Source of the DNA: Endomychus coccineus
Taxonomy: Eukaryota > Arthropoda > Insecta > Coleoptera > Endomychidae
Direction: 5' to 3'
Length of the DNA: 64,000 nt
NCBI GenBank assembly: GCA_958510875.1
Contig: OY294067.1
Span: forward strand, 106,312,010-106,376,009
Shown: positions 35,661 to 46,914 of the stretch, piece by piece
Layout: each line of letters opens with the position of its first letter
How positions within the stretch are numbered: the first letter of the stretch is position 1
Program-made: the position numbers and the translations under genes
The notes under the pieces: generated by a model
Databases searched by the model: none
What the model saw: the letters and a program-made list of their open reading frames with translations, nothing else
Told to the model about the DNA's origin: nothing

Positions 35661-36440
35661 GGGTTGGCAATTATACGGTATAATTAGTTTCAGACTATAC
35701 AGGTATTATGCTGACGTACAAAACGTATAATCCACTATGATACTCACGGAAATAAATATCTGTATTGAACAGTATTATACAATATTATACTTTATTGAAC
35801 ACATGATTGTGCACATTTGCAACATAACCTTATATTATAAGTATCTAACCTTCACCTTCACAAAGCATTGCATATGCAGCCGAAACATGGCTCAGTATAA
35901 ATTTCCTCTAGGGTCTGTAGAAGTAGGAACACAATTAGTAAACAGAAGAAACTATGACCTGAAACATATTCTTTTGATTGCAAATCATTTGCACCTCGTT
36001 TATAGAAGCAAAACCTAAACGAGCATCAAATAGACCAAGTGCTTGATTACCTACTACAAAATTTGAAAGCTACTGACTTAGAAGACTTGATTAAATTCAA
36101 GGATTGTAATAACTGAACAGTATTTAATTCATTATGTACATTATAATATCACATGAAGTCAGTAAAATATTTTGGAAGACTCAGTACTTTTATAAAATTT
36201 GATAAGTTGAAATGGGGTCTTGGAGCAGTAAAATAACTATATGGTCAGTATTTCTATCTCCACTGTTTGACGAAGCTACAGTGTCATCGAAACTATAGTC
36301 ATATTCATTTATTAAATTAGTGAAAATAAAATTTTTAATAGTTATTTTAGTCAGTTTAGATATTTCATTTAAGACGAAAATCAATCAAATACAAAACCAA
36401 ACTTTCGAATAACCTACTAACCTAGTATTACAAAAAGTAT
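35661..36440. other. No gene recognised
   Basis: AT-rich sequence with chance-length open frames only (for example 35737-36018, plus). Confidence 0.45.
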
Positions 36441-36444
36441 ATAA

Positions 36445-36560
36445 AATTTAACAAACTAAACTGCGATAACGTTGCCGCTTGGAGTTTCGAAACTACGCTA
36501 TTAGAAGCAGAAGTATAACAGAGTCCGGGTCTTACCTCCTGAGCTATATTCGTTGATGCA
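36445..36560 (+). repeat. Dispersed repeat, second copy of 16885-16990
   Basis: Both copies contain TTGCCGCTTGGAGT, then ACTACGCTAT or CCTACGCTAT, and GATGCA about 70-90 bases later. Same orientation. Confidence 0.7.
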
Positions 36561-36589
36561 GTAACAACATTGAATTCGATTTATTAATT

Positions 36590-36850
36590 CGTACTTGCCG
36601 ATTATTAACCTTGTTGAAACTTTAACATTTCATCAACGGTTTATTAATTGTACGGGTCGATTATTAATCGTATCGACCATTTCATATTTTAATGATCATT
36701 TATCAATTTAACCATCTTACTGACCGTTCATTATGTTGACCGACCGTTTATCGAATAAACCGACTATTTTTTATCTTACTGACCGTTTAATATTTTTACC
36801 GACCATATATTATAATACTGAACATTTAAAATAAAATACTGGGAAAGTGT
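36590..36850. repeat. Degenerate short-period satellite (about 20-36 bp period)
   Basis: A motif close to CTGACCGTTTATTAAT recurs about ten times with drift: GCCGATTATTAACC, AACGGTTTATTAATTG, GGGTCGATTATTAATCG, ATCGACCATTTCATA, CTGACCGTTCATTATG, CCGACCGTTTATCG and CTGACCGTTTAATAT, among others. Confidence 0.7.
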
Positions 36851-37220
36851 ACTGTCCATAAAATTTAAATACTGATCATATCTCCTCAATCATGAGGAAA
36901 ACCTAGAATAATAAAATAATATTTATATTGGGAATCAGCCTCTAAAAAATGCAAAAATCTTGAGTATCATGTTATCATGTTGAATCCTCTATCAATAAAA
37001 GTTAAATTCTTTTCATTTTTATCATTATAATACATACACATCTCTATTGAGGTATTATCTTATATTTGAAATAGAAAATACTCACTGATGAATAATTGAA
37101 AACATTGAATGTATAGAGTCTTTATTATAGGTACTACTTCAAAACGAATAATAAGTTAATATTATACTGCAGCATACTATACCGTTTTGTAAGTCACGTA
37201 TAATACATATTGATATAATA

Positions 37221-37402
37221 AAATGAAACACTTTTACTTTGTTTTTATCACATATAATTATAGAAACAAATCGTGACTATAGTTTCGACACTAGCTTGTC
37301 ATCTTCGAACGATAGTATGACAAGCTAGTGTCGGAAGTATAGTCACGATTTAATTCTATAATATATATCATAAAAAACAAAGTAAAAGTGTTTTATTTTA
37401 TT
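37221..37402. repeat. PLE type c terminal palindrome
   Basis: Arms of about 85 bases in inverted orientation: AAACACTTTTACTTTGTTTT on the left and AAAACAAAGTAAAAGTGTTT on the right, with TCGTGACTATAGTTTCGACA and GACAAGCTAGTGTCG in the arms. The right flank (GGCTTCCACCATTGAATTA) matches the right flank of the PLE at 39955-41280, so this is a second, shorter end of that family. Confidence 0.75.
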
Positions 37403-38014
37403 ATATCAATATGATAAATTATCATAAAGTAATGGCTTCCACCATTGAATTATTATACAAAATATATTTTAAGTTCCCTTGATAGGGCCACCTTCAACTC
37501 CAAGTTACGGTCTAGGTGTGCGGGAAAAAGGGGCTATACTCGAATACGACCGATTAGTGCTATTCGATTCTTCGATTCTGTAGAACCGCAACGCCGGGTA
37601 ATTAATAATAGGCTCGGAAGCCATACGGAAGGGAAAACACAAAGAATGCTAATCTTTTTTTACATTCCTAATTAATCAGTATCTCTGTGGATTATGTTGA
37701 GATATACTCAATCGCTCGTACAACTCGAATATTGACTCAGTTTTCTCTCATATCGGCATCTAGCATTTGTTGTTATTTGAACGTGAATTTGGTATTCTGA
37801 AATTCATGACCAAGATATTATGTAACAATGGAGAAATGAATGAATATTATATTCATTTATTCCTTATTGGCTTTTGACAGATAACAATGATATTGTTTCT
37901 CTAGTCTAGATCTCTCTGTTTCAATCTTTTGGAGCTTATCACTTGATCGAAGAAGTTCGCGACGGTACTAAACGATCCCTGTTGACGGTATACATAACCA
38001 CCCTGCAAAATATC

Positions 38015-38305
38015 TTACGTCATCTGCGAGTAGTTCAGCAAAGAAATCAAACAATGTACGACTTTGACTGATAGATTTTTGTAACTTTACAAAAGTTACC
38101 GGGAATGAGACTACTTGAGTGCACCAATAAGGAATAAATGAATTCGTATTCATTTATTTCTCCATTGTTACATGGTGTCGCCATCTGGTACACTAAAATT
38201 CTCCGTATCTTTTATAAAGTTCGAAAAATCTATCAGTCATTGCCGTACATTGTTTGATTTTTTAGTGGGACCTACTCGTAGATAGCGTTAGATATGTTGG
38301 TCTAT
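38015..38305. repeat. Foldback/MITE-like palindrome
   Basis: Arms contain ACAATGTACGACTTTGACTG and its diverged inverse near 38250, centred at about 38150 (AATAAATGAATTCGTATTCA). A further inverted copy of the centre segment lies at 37825-37880 (CCATTGTTACAT-type words). Confidence 0.6.
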
Positions 38306-38458
38306 TTACCATATTACTCATGAGCTCTAGAAAAGCGAAACAGTTGTCTAGAACTATTAACTTGTAATGTGATATCTCTAAACTATAGAGAGTTTATTTA
38401 TTCAACACTAATGATATTTGTTAGCAATACAGACAGTATTTGATTTTTCACATTTTCG

Positions 38459-38646
38459 TCTGATGGTAAGCGCTTCTGGGGTCGATGGAATCACAGAAGA
38501 AACGAATTTTTTCATTTTTGAAAATGATATAATTGGTCATCAAATTTTGGATAGGTACCCTGTATGTGATAATTCAGTCAATATGGATTTCGCAAGTATC
38601 ATTCCTGTGCTTCCATCTACCCCAGAAGCACTTACCACCAGTCGTA
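38459..38646. repeat. Short inverted-repeat element, about 190 bp
   Basis: Ends CTGATGGTAAGCGCTTCTGG at 38459 and CCAGAAGCACTTACCACCAG at 38627 are inverted copies. The open frame spanning it is a by-product of the arms. Confidence 0.75.
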
Positions 38647-38926
38647 AATGGGTAAAAGGTTCAAAATAAGGCCACATTATTCAAAATTCACAAAAAATCA
38701 GATATCTGAGAAAAAAATGAAAATAGGTATAGGGAAACCTGATGAAACTCATGAAATTTCCTCAGGAACCCAAAAATGAAATAATATGCCGGGTATTCCA
38801 TTTAAAATAAGGGAGTTAATGGTGAATTACGGTACAAGAGAGACAAAAGAGAATCTTGAATAACCCTCGGTAGAAAACCTAATCCGTCAACTGAAGCTAC
38901 TCCTTCCCATCGGTCGGTAAGTGGCT

Positions 38927-39517
38927 TCAGGTTCTGAAATCTTGTGCCCTGAGTGGCCTTATCGAACACAGAATGACTGCCTTCTGCATCCGGTTCATCA
39001 AGATCTGCACCGGGTTCTTACAGGCTGGAACGATCTTCAAGTTTGAACGCAGCGAAAACCGAATTCCGCAGAAAACGCCGATGGTCAAAACCACCAATAT
39101 GACCTTGTAGCCTGGGTATAGCGTGCAGATCTCGAACAGGATATCTTCATAGTTTGGCCATTTTTCCTCCTCTTCCAAGACTATTTTCTTCTCTGCCAGA
39201 TCAGAGGATTTGATGATATACACAGTCTTGCTTTGTTTATCGAGGAGGACAACGTTAGACCTATTTGCTTGTATGGACCTGACGGTCGGAAAAGGGTAAT
39301 TGCAGTAGATCTGGAATTTTTCGTTTCTGACAACGGACTCAATATCTCCTGGCACGTAAGATAGCACCGGCTCTTGGTCTACTCCGTACGAGTGCCTTAG
39401 ATGGTAATACAGTACCCGTAGGGCCGCATTATCGCGATGGGTGTACGCCGAAGCCACTTCTGCAGATTTGAGTCTGAATTTCAAGGCCAAGAACAATATG
39501 TGTTCCTTTAAAATCAA
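38927..39517 (-). pseudogene. Restriction-like endonuclease (RLE) C-terminal fragment of a non-LTR retrotransposon
   Basis: The longest uninterrupted reading frame in the window (196 codons, no credible start). On the minus strand it runs NAALRVLYYHLRHSYGVDQE, then SNVVLLDKQSKTVYIIKSSD, KKIVLEEEEKWPNYEDILFE and YKVILVVLTIGVF. The position and spacing of a D within VVLLDK, an acidic/basic helix and the hydrophobic VVLTIG strand fit the restriction-like endonuclease of R2/R4/Dong-type LINEs, which cuts the insertion site. The usual PD pair before the catalytic D is SN here and the IEV-type strand reads IIKSS, so activity looks lost. No RLE-type reverse transcriptase was found upstream on this strand. 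Confidence 0.6.
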
Positions 39518-39845
39518 ATCACTTCAAATGTAAGCATAAAATAAATTTCTGTAGATAGCGAAAAGCGGAACGCGTCAAATGAGAAGGTTGTTTCATTAAG
39601 ATGTATCGTTTGAATTGCTAAAAACCAAAGAAAACCCACAACTTACTTTATGAAGATTTCAGTTTGAATTTCAAAGCAAAGATGAGTGGATGTTCCCTTA
39701 AAATCCACTTATTTCAAATGTAAACAAGAAATAAATTTCTGAAGAAGGCTAAAGCAGAAACGCGTCAAATGAGAAGGTTGTTTCATTAAGATACATCGTT
39801 CAAATTGCTGAAAACGTAAGAAAACTCACAACTTACTAGATAAAC
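39468..39845. repeat. Tandem duplication, unit about 189 bp
   Basis: Two consecutive copies share AAACGCGTCAAATGAGAAGG-type words (39569 and 39758), GTTGTTTCATTAAGAT and CACAACTTACT. The first copy overlaps the 5' end of the RLE reading frame. Confidence 0.85.
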
Positions 39846-39954
39846 CAGTAAAAACAAACCACTACGAATTTATATATATCTTATTGTACTACTAGGAATA
39901 TAATTCTTGAGTTTGAAGTTTTCAAAGCTCATTGCTATATTATCAAACATTCAA

Positions 39955-41280
39955 TATTTTATCGAAATAATGAATAAAACTACTTTGTTGTACTATCACT
40001 GATATTTAATATAGTCGTTACTAAAGTTTCAACACTAAACGTGTCATCTTCAGACGAAAAATGAATTTAACAAATTTTATATCTACTATATATAGGTTGA
40101 AAAAGGATTATAAACAAATTTTATGGCTATAGGAAATAGTTCTAGGAAAAACCAGAGAGGAGTAAGGTGATTAGGTAATTCCGTGAGGACCTTAGCGGTG
40201 CGGGTATATACTACCGGACTTTAAATACTAAAATCAGGTTATTAACACATTGAAGAGATTACTGTAAAATAAATCTAGTTGATCGCTTAGGATCTTATTA
40301 TCATACATCTTCATTCCTTTGAAAATTTCCATTGACTAATATATTTAAATTTGAAATTTTATCTTGACTATGTAAAATTTGGACATTATTCAAATTAGGA
40401 AAGGTATGGCCTGTTTCTAAAATATGATTTGCAAATGAAGAATCGGTTTTATTATTTTTAAAGGAACGAAAATGTTCTTTAGATCTAACTGCTATGTTAC
40501 GGCAAGATTTACCTATGTAAAAACTATAACACTCTGAACAAGTTAGTTTATAAACTCCGGGTCTTTTAAATTTGTCAGTTTTATCTTTCGCATTGAACAG
40601 AATATGAGATAATTTGTTTGGGGGTTTAAAGCTGATGGTCAGGTTATGATGAGATAACATGTTTGCAATTTTTTCGCTTATACGACCAAAATAAGTTGAA
40701 GAAACATATTTTAATGAGTTATCTTTGTATTTTATAAAGGGATAAATGATATTCTAAATTAACTGTTGTCTTTTTCTATTGATTAATAAACTAACTAGTA
40801 AACTAACCAAGATAAAATTTCAAAACTAAATATATTAGAGTCAATGGAAATTTTCAAAGGAATGAAGATGTATGATAATAAGATCCTAAACGATCAACTA
40901 GATTTATATTACAGTAATCTCTTCAATGTATTTATAACCTGATTTTAGTATTTAAAGTCTGTTAGTAAATATATCCGCACCACTAATGTCTCTCACGGAA
41001 TTACCTAATCACCTTACCCCTCTCTGGTTCTTCCTAGAAATATTTCCTATAACCATAAAATTTGTTTGTAATCCTTCTTTAACCTATATATAGTAGATAC
41101 AATATTTGTCAAATTCATTTTTCGTCTGAAGATGACACGTTTAGTGTTGAAACTATAGTAACGACTATATTAAATATCAGTGATAGTAAAACAAAGTAGT
41201 TTTATTTATTATTTCGTTAAAATGATAAACTATCACAAATTAACGGCTTCCACAATTGAATTTTTGAAACATTTAATAGA
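39955..41280 (-). mobile_element. Penelope-like element (type c) with inverted terminal segments
   Basis: Segments 39955-40370 and 40800-41280 are inverted copies of each other, both including CGTCTGAAGATGACACG or its inverse and a block with CTTACCCCTCTCTGG-type words. The unique middle (40370-40800) completes a minus-strand GIY-YIG reading frame. The inverted copy includes the last codons of the nuclease, so the arms are duplicated 3' ends, a layout reported for PLEs with pseudo-LTRs. Confidence 0.85.
40301..40660 (-). CDS. Penelope-like GIY-YIG endonuclease domain, C-terminal fragment
   Basis: An open 119-codon frame, the best preserved PLE protein piece here. It reads HHNLTISFKPPNKLSHILF in the linker region, then GVYKLTCSECYSFYIGKSCR, the GIY-YIG core with GVY, the CxxC pair and YIGKS in place of YIGQT, followed by the arginine-containing VRSKEHF helix and FANHILETGH. 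It ends at 40301 with FQRNEDV. The reading continues upstream of the first ATG for about 20 codons before a stop, and no reverse transcriptase is present. In PLEs this domain nicks DNA to start target-primed reverse transcription; here it is a truncated copy and expression is not indicated. Confidence 0.75.
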   Translation of the reverse strand: MLSHHNLTISFKPPNKLSHILFNAKDKTDKFKRPGVYKLTCSECYSFYIGKSCRNIAVRSKEHFRSFKNNKTDSSFANHILETGHTFPNLNNVQILHSQDKISNLNILVNGNFQRNEDV

Positions 41281-41284
41281 CGAC

Positions 41285-42855
41285 TATGATTAACAACATG
41301 AGATGAGTTGTGTATTAAAAAACATTAAAACCTGCAGGAAACTTCCGATTGGTAGTATGTGGAGATAAATGTATAACTATTAAAAACTGGAAAATAATGT
41401 GTTAACTTTTGCTAAATTTTGGCTAAGTATTTGGATATCTACTGTTAGTGGTTTGTGTCATATAGATTTATATTTTGTATATTATGGTAATGTGGTAAAG
41501 TAGAAGAATCCTTGTTACGAAAAGTTTGGATTCCCTTGAGATACTAGTTCACTAACTTTTACATCAAAGTATCGTTTAACATATATTTTACATCGATATC
41601 TCAATGCATCTTATCAATGATTTGTTTATGAATTTATTATGAATGATGCTTATCAGTCTTGTCTCTTGTTTTATTAAACTTAAAACTAGTATTGCTTGTT
41701 CTAACACGTTCCTAACAACTGTTTTGGTATACAATTGTATCGCCACGTACATGTCACAATTGTACACCTTTATACATCCTTGATTGAACTGTATACTATA
41801 ATACTACAGTAACGTTGAATTAGCATATCTTCTGCATATTAATGGAATTATTGAGTACTTACTGTCGTTTTTATTGAATTATACAATGCTACTATTCCCC
41901 GTAATCTTTCGTTTTTCCTGAACTTTCTGCTTCTCTAACTCATAACATTAATTGTTTAGGTGAGCTATGAAGGGCTTTCGCTCATCTCTCTGACAGCCAC
42001 ATTCTTCAATGTAGTATTGACCGCAGCCGTAAATTAATCAATTCCGACAGAATCTCAACATAAGAATTGTTTACACATTTCAATTAAATATGATGACACA
42101 ACATACTTATTCAATAGTATCTATTAAATGTGAGTTAATGGGTTCACGATAGTATCTTATGATGCCAGCTGTTGAGGTTAGAAGCAATAACACATATACA
42201 TATATATATTCAACATATTTGGCTTCTGAACTGATGAATCATATTCTGGATTATCATGTATTGTTAATTATCCTTCCTAATAAATCCATATATTACTCAA
42301 AATGTTTCATCTATAATAAAGCGACTATAATTATTAATAACATTCATGCGTTGTTAAATATTTGAACAATATCAGCCAGCAACAAAGCTGTTTACGTTTT
42401 CGCTGTGATTTGTTGTCCTTATTATGTAGTTCGGTTCCATTATTCATCATTTCAATGCAGGTGCAATTATGACTCATAGCTTATTATCATAATTATTTAA
42501 TTTGCCCTTGCAATATATTACGCGAGGAACCGAAGTTTCTATAATTCCTTGCTTAGTGTGTGAATGTCACTACTATTAATATTAAAACCATTTTTGTTAT
42601 CTATGAATTGGGCTTCCAATCCAATGATGATGTTAATCCAATAAGTATAAACGAGGAAATAAAATATTCCACCTTTTATCACTGGCGCAGTTGAATGGAT
42701 TGAGATGCGGTTTTCTGCATTCCATTCGGAAGGTAATTTAGATATTTTGTGCCGCGCTTGTTTTTTTGCGGAAAAAATGTATTGCATTTCTACAGCCAAA
42801 GAATGCATTTTTCTGAGTGCACTTTTCATTTCATAATATGTAACATATTCTGGCT
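41285..42855. other. No gene recognised
   Basis: AT-rich sequence. An open frame at 42539-42829 (minus, 96 codons) shows no family features. Confidence 0.4.
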
Positions 42856-43060
42856 CTCAGGGGTTGTCGAAGTCGCCTATCACGATTATGACACTCAAAA
42901 AGTACCACAAATTACATGGAGGTGTTTACGGGTCTCTGAGGCCCTGCGTATCTACATCATCTTCTAGAAATTCTCTAATTTTTCTTCATAATATGCAACA
43001 AATTCTGGCTCTGTTGGAGTCGCTGACACGATTATAACACTCAAATAATGCATAGTCCTG
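42825..43060 (+). repeat. Two diverged tandem units with a core-motif variant
   Basis: TTCTGGCTCTCAGGGG then GTCGCCTATCACGATTATGA at 42849-42890, and TTCTGGCTCTGTTGGA then GTCGCTGACACGATTATAAC at 43002-43040. Each follows CATAATATGYAAC. Spacing is about 153 bases. Confidence 0.7.
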
Positions 43061-43940
43061 AGAACGCAAACTACGGCTTTTTTCATTATATCAAACAAAA
43101 TTATCGCTATTTGAAAATTCTTACATACATATAATCAATAAAACAATGAATTTATGAAATAAAAATTTGTTGCAAGTAAAATTATTAAGACATGCAAAAA
43201 GTGCGCATTAATTATATTATATATAATTATTTCTAATAGCAATTTAATAGTAATTTAGCAAATGTTATGCCTTCTTGGTATTTTGGTTCTTAGATAGACT
43301 GAAAATGGAATAAAATTTCTCTTGACGTTTCGATAATGGTTTATTATCTTTATCAAAATTGTTTTTGTTAACTAGTGTTTCCATGTAATTTAGAAAAGAA
43401 TAGACGATTTTGATTAATAAAATGCGTCTGCAGCCGACTTGTATTTTTAAAATCCGAATAAAACTACAGAAAACATTGGATCGATTGTGTGTGGAATAGT
43501 AATGTATGGCTAATTATCAATTTGAAGTGAAGTGAATACAGTTAAATATGATATTATTTTTAAACTATACAATTCTAAATATCTATGATTATTTTATGAA
43601 TAAGGTACCTATTCTATGATTAACATTTCATTCCTATTATAAACAACCAAATCAAGTTTAAGATAATTCTATGGAAACTAACCTCAAAATTAATTAATTA
43701 GACATCTTTTTTAGGTTGAATTCAATTGACAATCGAAAGTGGTACTTCAAAATAAGAGAATTTGTTAAGTTTGAATTGGATTATTGTAAAGTTTTGAAAG
43801 ATTGGAATCTATTCTGTCATTTACACAATTGTTTCTTTTAATCTGTATACTTTCTTATATCAAACGTTTGTCGTTATTCGTTTCAATATTTGAAATTTTT
43901 GTATTGTTGTAGTCAAATGAATGGTTAGTTTCACATGTTT
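43061..43940. other. No gene recognised
   Basis: Very AT-rich. Its right part (43740-43940) may hold decayed coding downstream of the PLE fragment at 43945-44080, but no motif is clear. Confidence 0.4.
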
Positions 43941-43944
43941 ACTA

Positions 43945-44080
43945 GGTGCAGTGGATTAATTTTTGGTACATTTGCGTCCATTGAATCTTTTTCCGAGGTA
44001 TTGGGAAGATTGGCCGATGTATACCTTTTCGCAATCTTTACAAGGGTTGGAATAAACAGAATGGGTTATCTTTTTGAAAG
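43945..44080 (-). pseudogene. GIY-YIG endonuclease remnant of a further PLE
   Basis: The minus strand reads VYSNPCKDCEKVYIGQSSQY then LGKRFNGRKC before a stop near 43955. This contains the canonical order of a PLE GIY-YIG domain: VY, a CxxC-type pair, YIGQ, and K/R after a short helix. The sequence differs from the types b and c copies, so it represents a separate family. Flanking frames are broken. Confidence 0.7.
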
Positions 44081-44540
44081 GTACGCTGCTTTTTAGTTTA
44101 GTAAAAGGACTTTTCTGATTTAAATAACTTTTATGACATATATGTAGGTCACAAGGTTTTACTATATTACATAATTTTTCAAAAAGATCATTAAGTAATT
44201 AAGTAGTGATATATAATGCTTATCTTTTGATTTCTCTAATATACATAAAGAAAGAATCTTCGTTAAATTGTCTAGCTTTCGAAAAAAATTATTTTCATTT
44301 TCAAGACATCTGAAAAACAAGGTGCAATTGTAAAACAAAAGTCACTTGTTAGTAGTGAAACAACTTACTAACTCGAGGTTGTTGGCATGAAACTAACATC
44401 GCACACAATAATCAACATCTTACAACACAATATACAAACATATTGAACCTGATTTAAAATTTTTCTTTGCATAAAACATTCCTTTGAGGATGATACCTTA
44501 AAGGTTTTAATGTAAATGTGGGATGAACTACATATACATA

Positions 44541-44699
44541 ATGGATGTTGAGCGGTTAACACGTAAGAGAAAAATAGTAGAATTGAGCAATTCTATAAGG
44601 AAGGAATATCTAGCCTTGAAACTGGGTAAATCTGAAGAAGAAGAATACATAAAACAACAATTCAAACCACTGAAGGAGATTGTGAAATCTTTTAACTAA
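44541..44699 (+). pseudogene. Small charged protein fragment, possibly Maverick/Polinton-related
   Basis: A 52-codon frame with a credible ATG: a basic start (RLTRKRKIVELSN), a helical region and a FKPLKEIVKSF end. Together with the block at 44826-45035 it reminds me of an uncharacterised family found next to integrase-type genes in insect virus-like transposons. That link is from memory and weak. The reading stops at 44699, while relatives, as I recall, are several times longer. Confidence 0.3.
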
Positions 44700-44825
44700 T
44701 CCCCACCTATACACGTTAACAAGGAGGTCGAAGTGAGAGAAGAATTCGGCTGATAAAATGTTTATAATGAGGGGGACGTGTTTGAGGAACCATTAATTTC
44801 TCCTTATCCCCAGGTAGCGTGAAAA

Positions 44826-45035
44826 TATATTACAGATCAGTGGAATACAAGCGAAAAAATCGATAAATTATATGGGTCTGTTTATGGTGCTAGCTCTTCT
44901 GAGTGGATACTAGGCAAAAAGAAAATGGTATACGGTGAAAATATCGAAACAGAGGGGTATAGCCCTAAGGGAACACATATATTTTATAAACTCATATTTT
45001 ATGATACACCTGCGAATTATACGAATAAAGATTAA
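44826..45035 (+). pseudogene. Second block of the same putative virus-like-element protein
   Basis: An open 69-codon stretch with KIDKLYGSVYGASSSEWILG, a GENIETEGYSPKGTHIFYKL block and DTPANYTNKD at the end. It appears to be the C-terminal half of the protein that begins at 44541, after an eroded gap of about 130 bases. It ends 14 bases before the inverted repeat at 45049. Function unknown; I see no catalytic motif. Confidence 0.3.
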
Positions 45036-45048
45036 AGTGGTGTACAAA

Positions 45049-45170
45049 AACAGTGAACACCACATACACTCCCCTTCCTGAACCTACCTAGAAATAAAAT
45101 CGAATTTTCAATATCTTCTTGGTTATTTTCCAGGAAGAGGAGTATATGTGGTGTTCACTATCTGTTTTCT
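45049..45170. repeat. Short inverted repeat with AGT...ACT ends
   Basis: CAGTGAACACCACATACACT at 45050 and AGTATATGTGGTGTTCACTA at 45141 are inverted copies with arms of about 30 bases. The AGT/ACT ends are those usual for Maverick/Polinton termini, but the whole structure is only 120 bases. Confidence 0.55.
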
Positions 45171-45447
45171 ATATTTCCAATTCAATCTATGATTATTGGT
45201 ACTTACAGAATTGTTATTCTTTCTATTGCTTTATACTTTGTTATTATAATCTAGATTGCTTTATATCACTATCTTGACGACACAAACAACTTATTGATTT
45301 TAGTATATACATATTTACAATTTGAATCGATTCATTATTTACAGCTCATCGCAATTTATATTTTTACATTGAATTTTAGTAACAACTCTTGGAACTATAA
45401 AATAAATTATCATCAACGAAGAACCAATCCTATTATTTTCTGTAGTA

Positions 45448-45583
45448 GCACTCGACCACTACAATTGGTGACCCCGACGTGATTTGAAGCAAGAGGATCT
45501 CATAACCAATACAATAGGTGTAATGAGATTCTCTTAGGTACTTCAAATCATGTCGGGGTCACCAATTGTAGTGTTCGAGTGCT
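45448..45583. repeat. Inverted pair of LTR ends with tRNA-Trp-type primer-binding sites
   Basis: AGCACTCGACCACTACAAT (LTR end) is followed at 45466 by TGGTGACCCCGACGTGAT and TTGAAG. The same series is present in reverse complement at 45541-45583. The site is complementary to the conserved 3' end of tRNA-Trp, including T-arm bases, as in CsRn1-like Ty3/Gypsy elements. Two diverged ends face each other across about 50 bases; no gag or pol was found. Confidence 0.75.
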
Positions 45584-45589
45584 ACTTAC

Positions 45590-46910
45590 TACACGTTAGA
45601 TTCCTTCCAGATGACGCCAAGGAAACTCGAAACCGAAATTCCAGATGAGCAAAGTGAACTGGATGCTGCTGCGAAAAATTAGAAGTGTATTCAATTAAGC
45701 TATACATGTTAAAAAACGCCTACCTGAGTCCCAGTGTACTATAATTTAATGTAATCGATTCCACACTCATAAAAACTTGATAGACATGAGGTACCAATGA
45801 AGACTTATACCATCAGTATTACAATAAACAATCATTTCAATGAACCCTTTCATTTGCGACCAGCAGCTTGTACAGTAATTTCTTCCGAATATAGACAAAT
45901 GTAAGTGGGTATTCAATCATAAACCAGAGTCAACTGAAGTTACCCAACATAATGGTGCCGTTGTGCAATCAACTCTTTCTTCAGAACTACAAAGAAAAAT
46001 GACGAAGTAATAAGATAAGCGGAAGTAGGGAAGGAAATTATAATGATGGCGTCGCTCATTGTTCTCCTACGTCAGTAACAAAGGATTCACGTCAAGTCAA
46101 CAAATGAATATACCAGGTGGAAGAGATAACTACATTTCCCGAACTTTATCATCATAATTCAGGATACAATAGTTGACGAGTATAAAGTAACTCCTGGTTC
46201 CATTACTATTCACATTTATACTTCAAAATCAAGGAATCTGGAAAACATAACTTTTCTAGCAGGATTCAAACAGACCTACATAGATAAAAGTGGATGAATG
46301 ATACGCTGCTACATATAATTTTGTACGGCACAGAGAGTATTATCATATTTCCAAGTTAATATTGTCTCTATTTATATTCAGCCACTTTTGAGACATCGAA
46401 AGGAATGAAAATTGATAACAAATGATAAATGCAAGCTCAGAATTAAATTAAAATAGTTAATTCAGTTTCTTACAATTACTGTTATGTACATGATATCCCA
46501 AAAGAAAGTTCTCGCAACTTGTATAACGCCTAGCTGTATACTCGTAATGTGAATGGTAATGGTAAGAGTACATAAGAAGGTTGCAGAGTTTTTCTAACTC
46601 ACCTTATAGTAACATAGTTTCATAACGCTTTTATGGAATTCTGCAATTTGTAGGAAAATAATGAAGTGATATAACTATTTCCATAACCATTTTATATAAC
46701 TTAAAGTAATTGTTCCCAATGTATTTATAATAAATTTTTATACGGATTTTCAAAACTTCTTCATTATAACTAATATTTCCTGAGTTATGAGGTACTGTTT
46801 CTGATTTCGTTAATAAAAATTGTGAGAAAGCAGTGTTTGCCATATTAGGTTATAAGCTCATCGAATGATGTATATGTGGACTTGATAAACAATAAGACAC
46901 AGATACATAG
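45590..46910. other. No gene recognised
   Basis: AT-rich sequence without motif-bearing frames. The 3' end leads into the LINE endonuclease remnant. Confidence 0.4.
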
Positions 46911-46914
46911 ATCA

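Noticed and set aside
36590..36850. CRISPR-like spacing of repeats
   Set aside because: Repeats are degenerate and spacers irregular; the context is eukaryotic.
45541..45564. Possible tRNA-Trp gene
   Set aside because: Only the 3' end and part of the T-arm are present; the rest of a tRNA is missing and the context is an LTR/primer-binding site.
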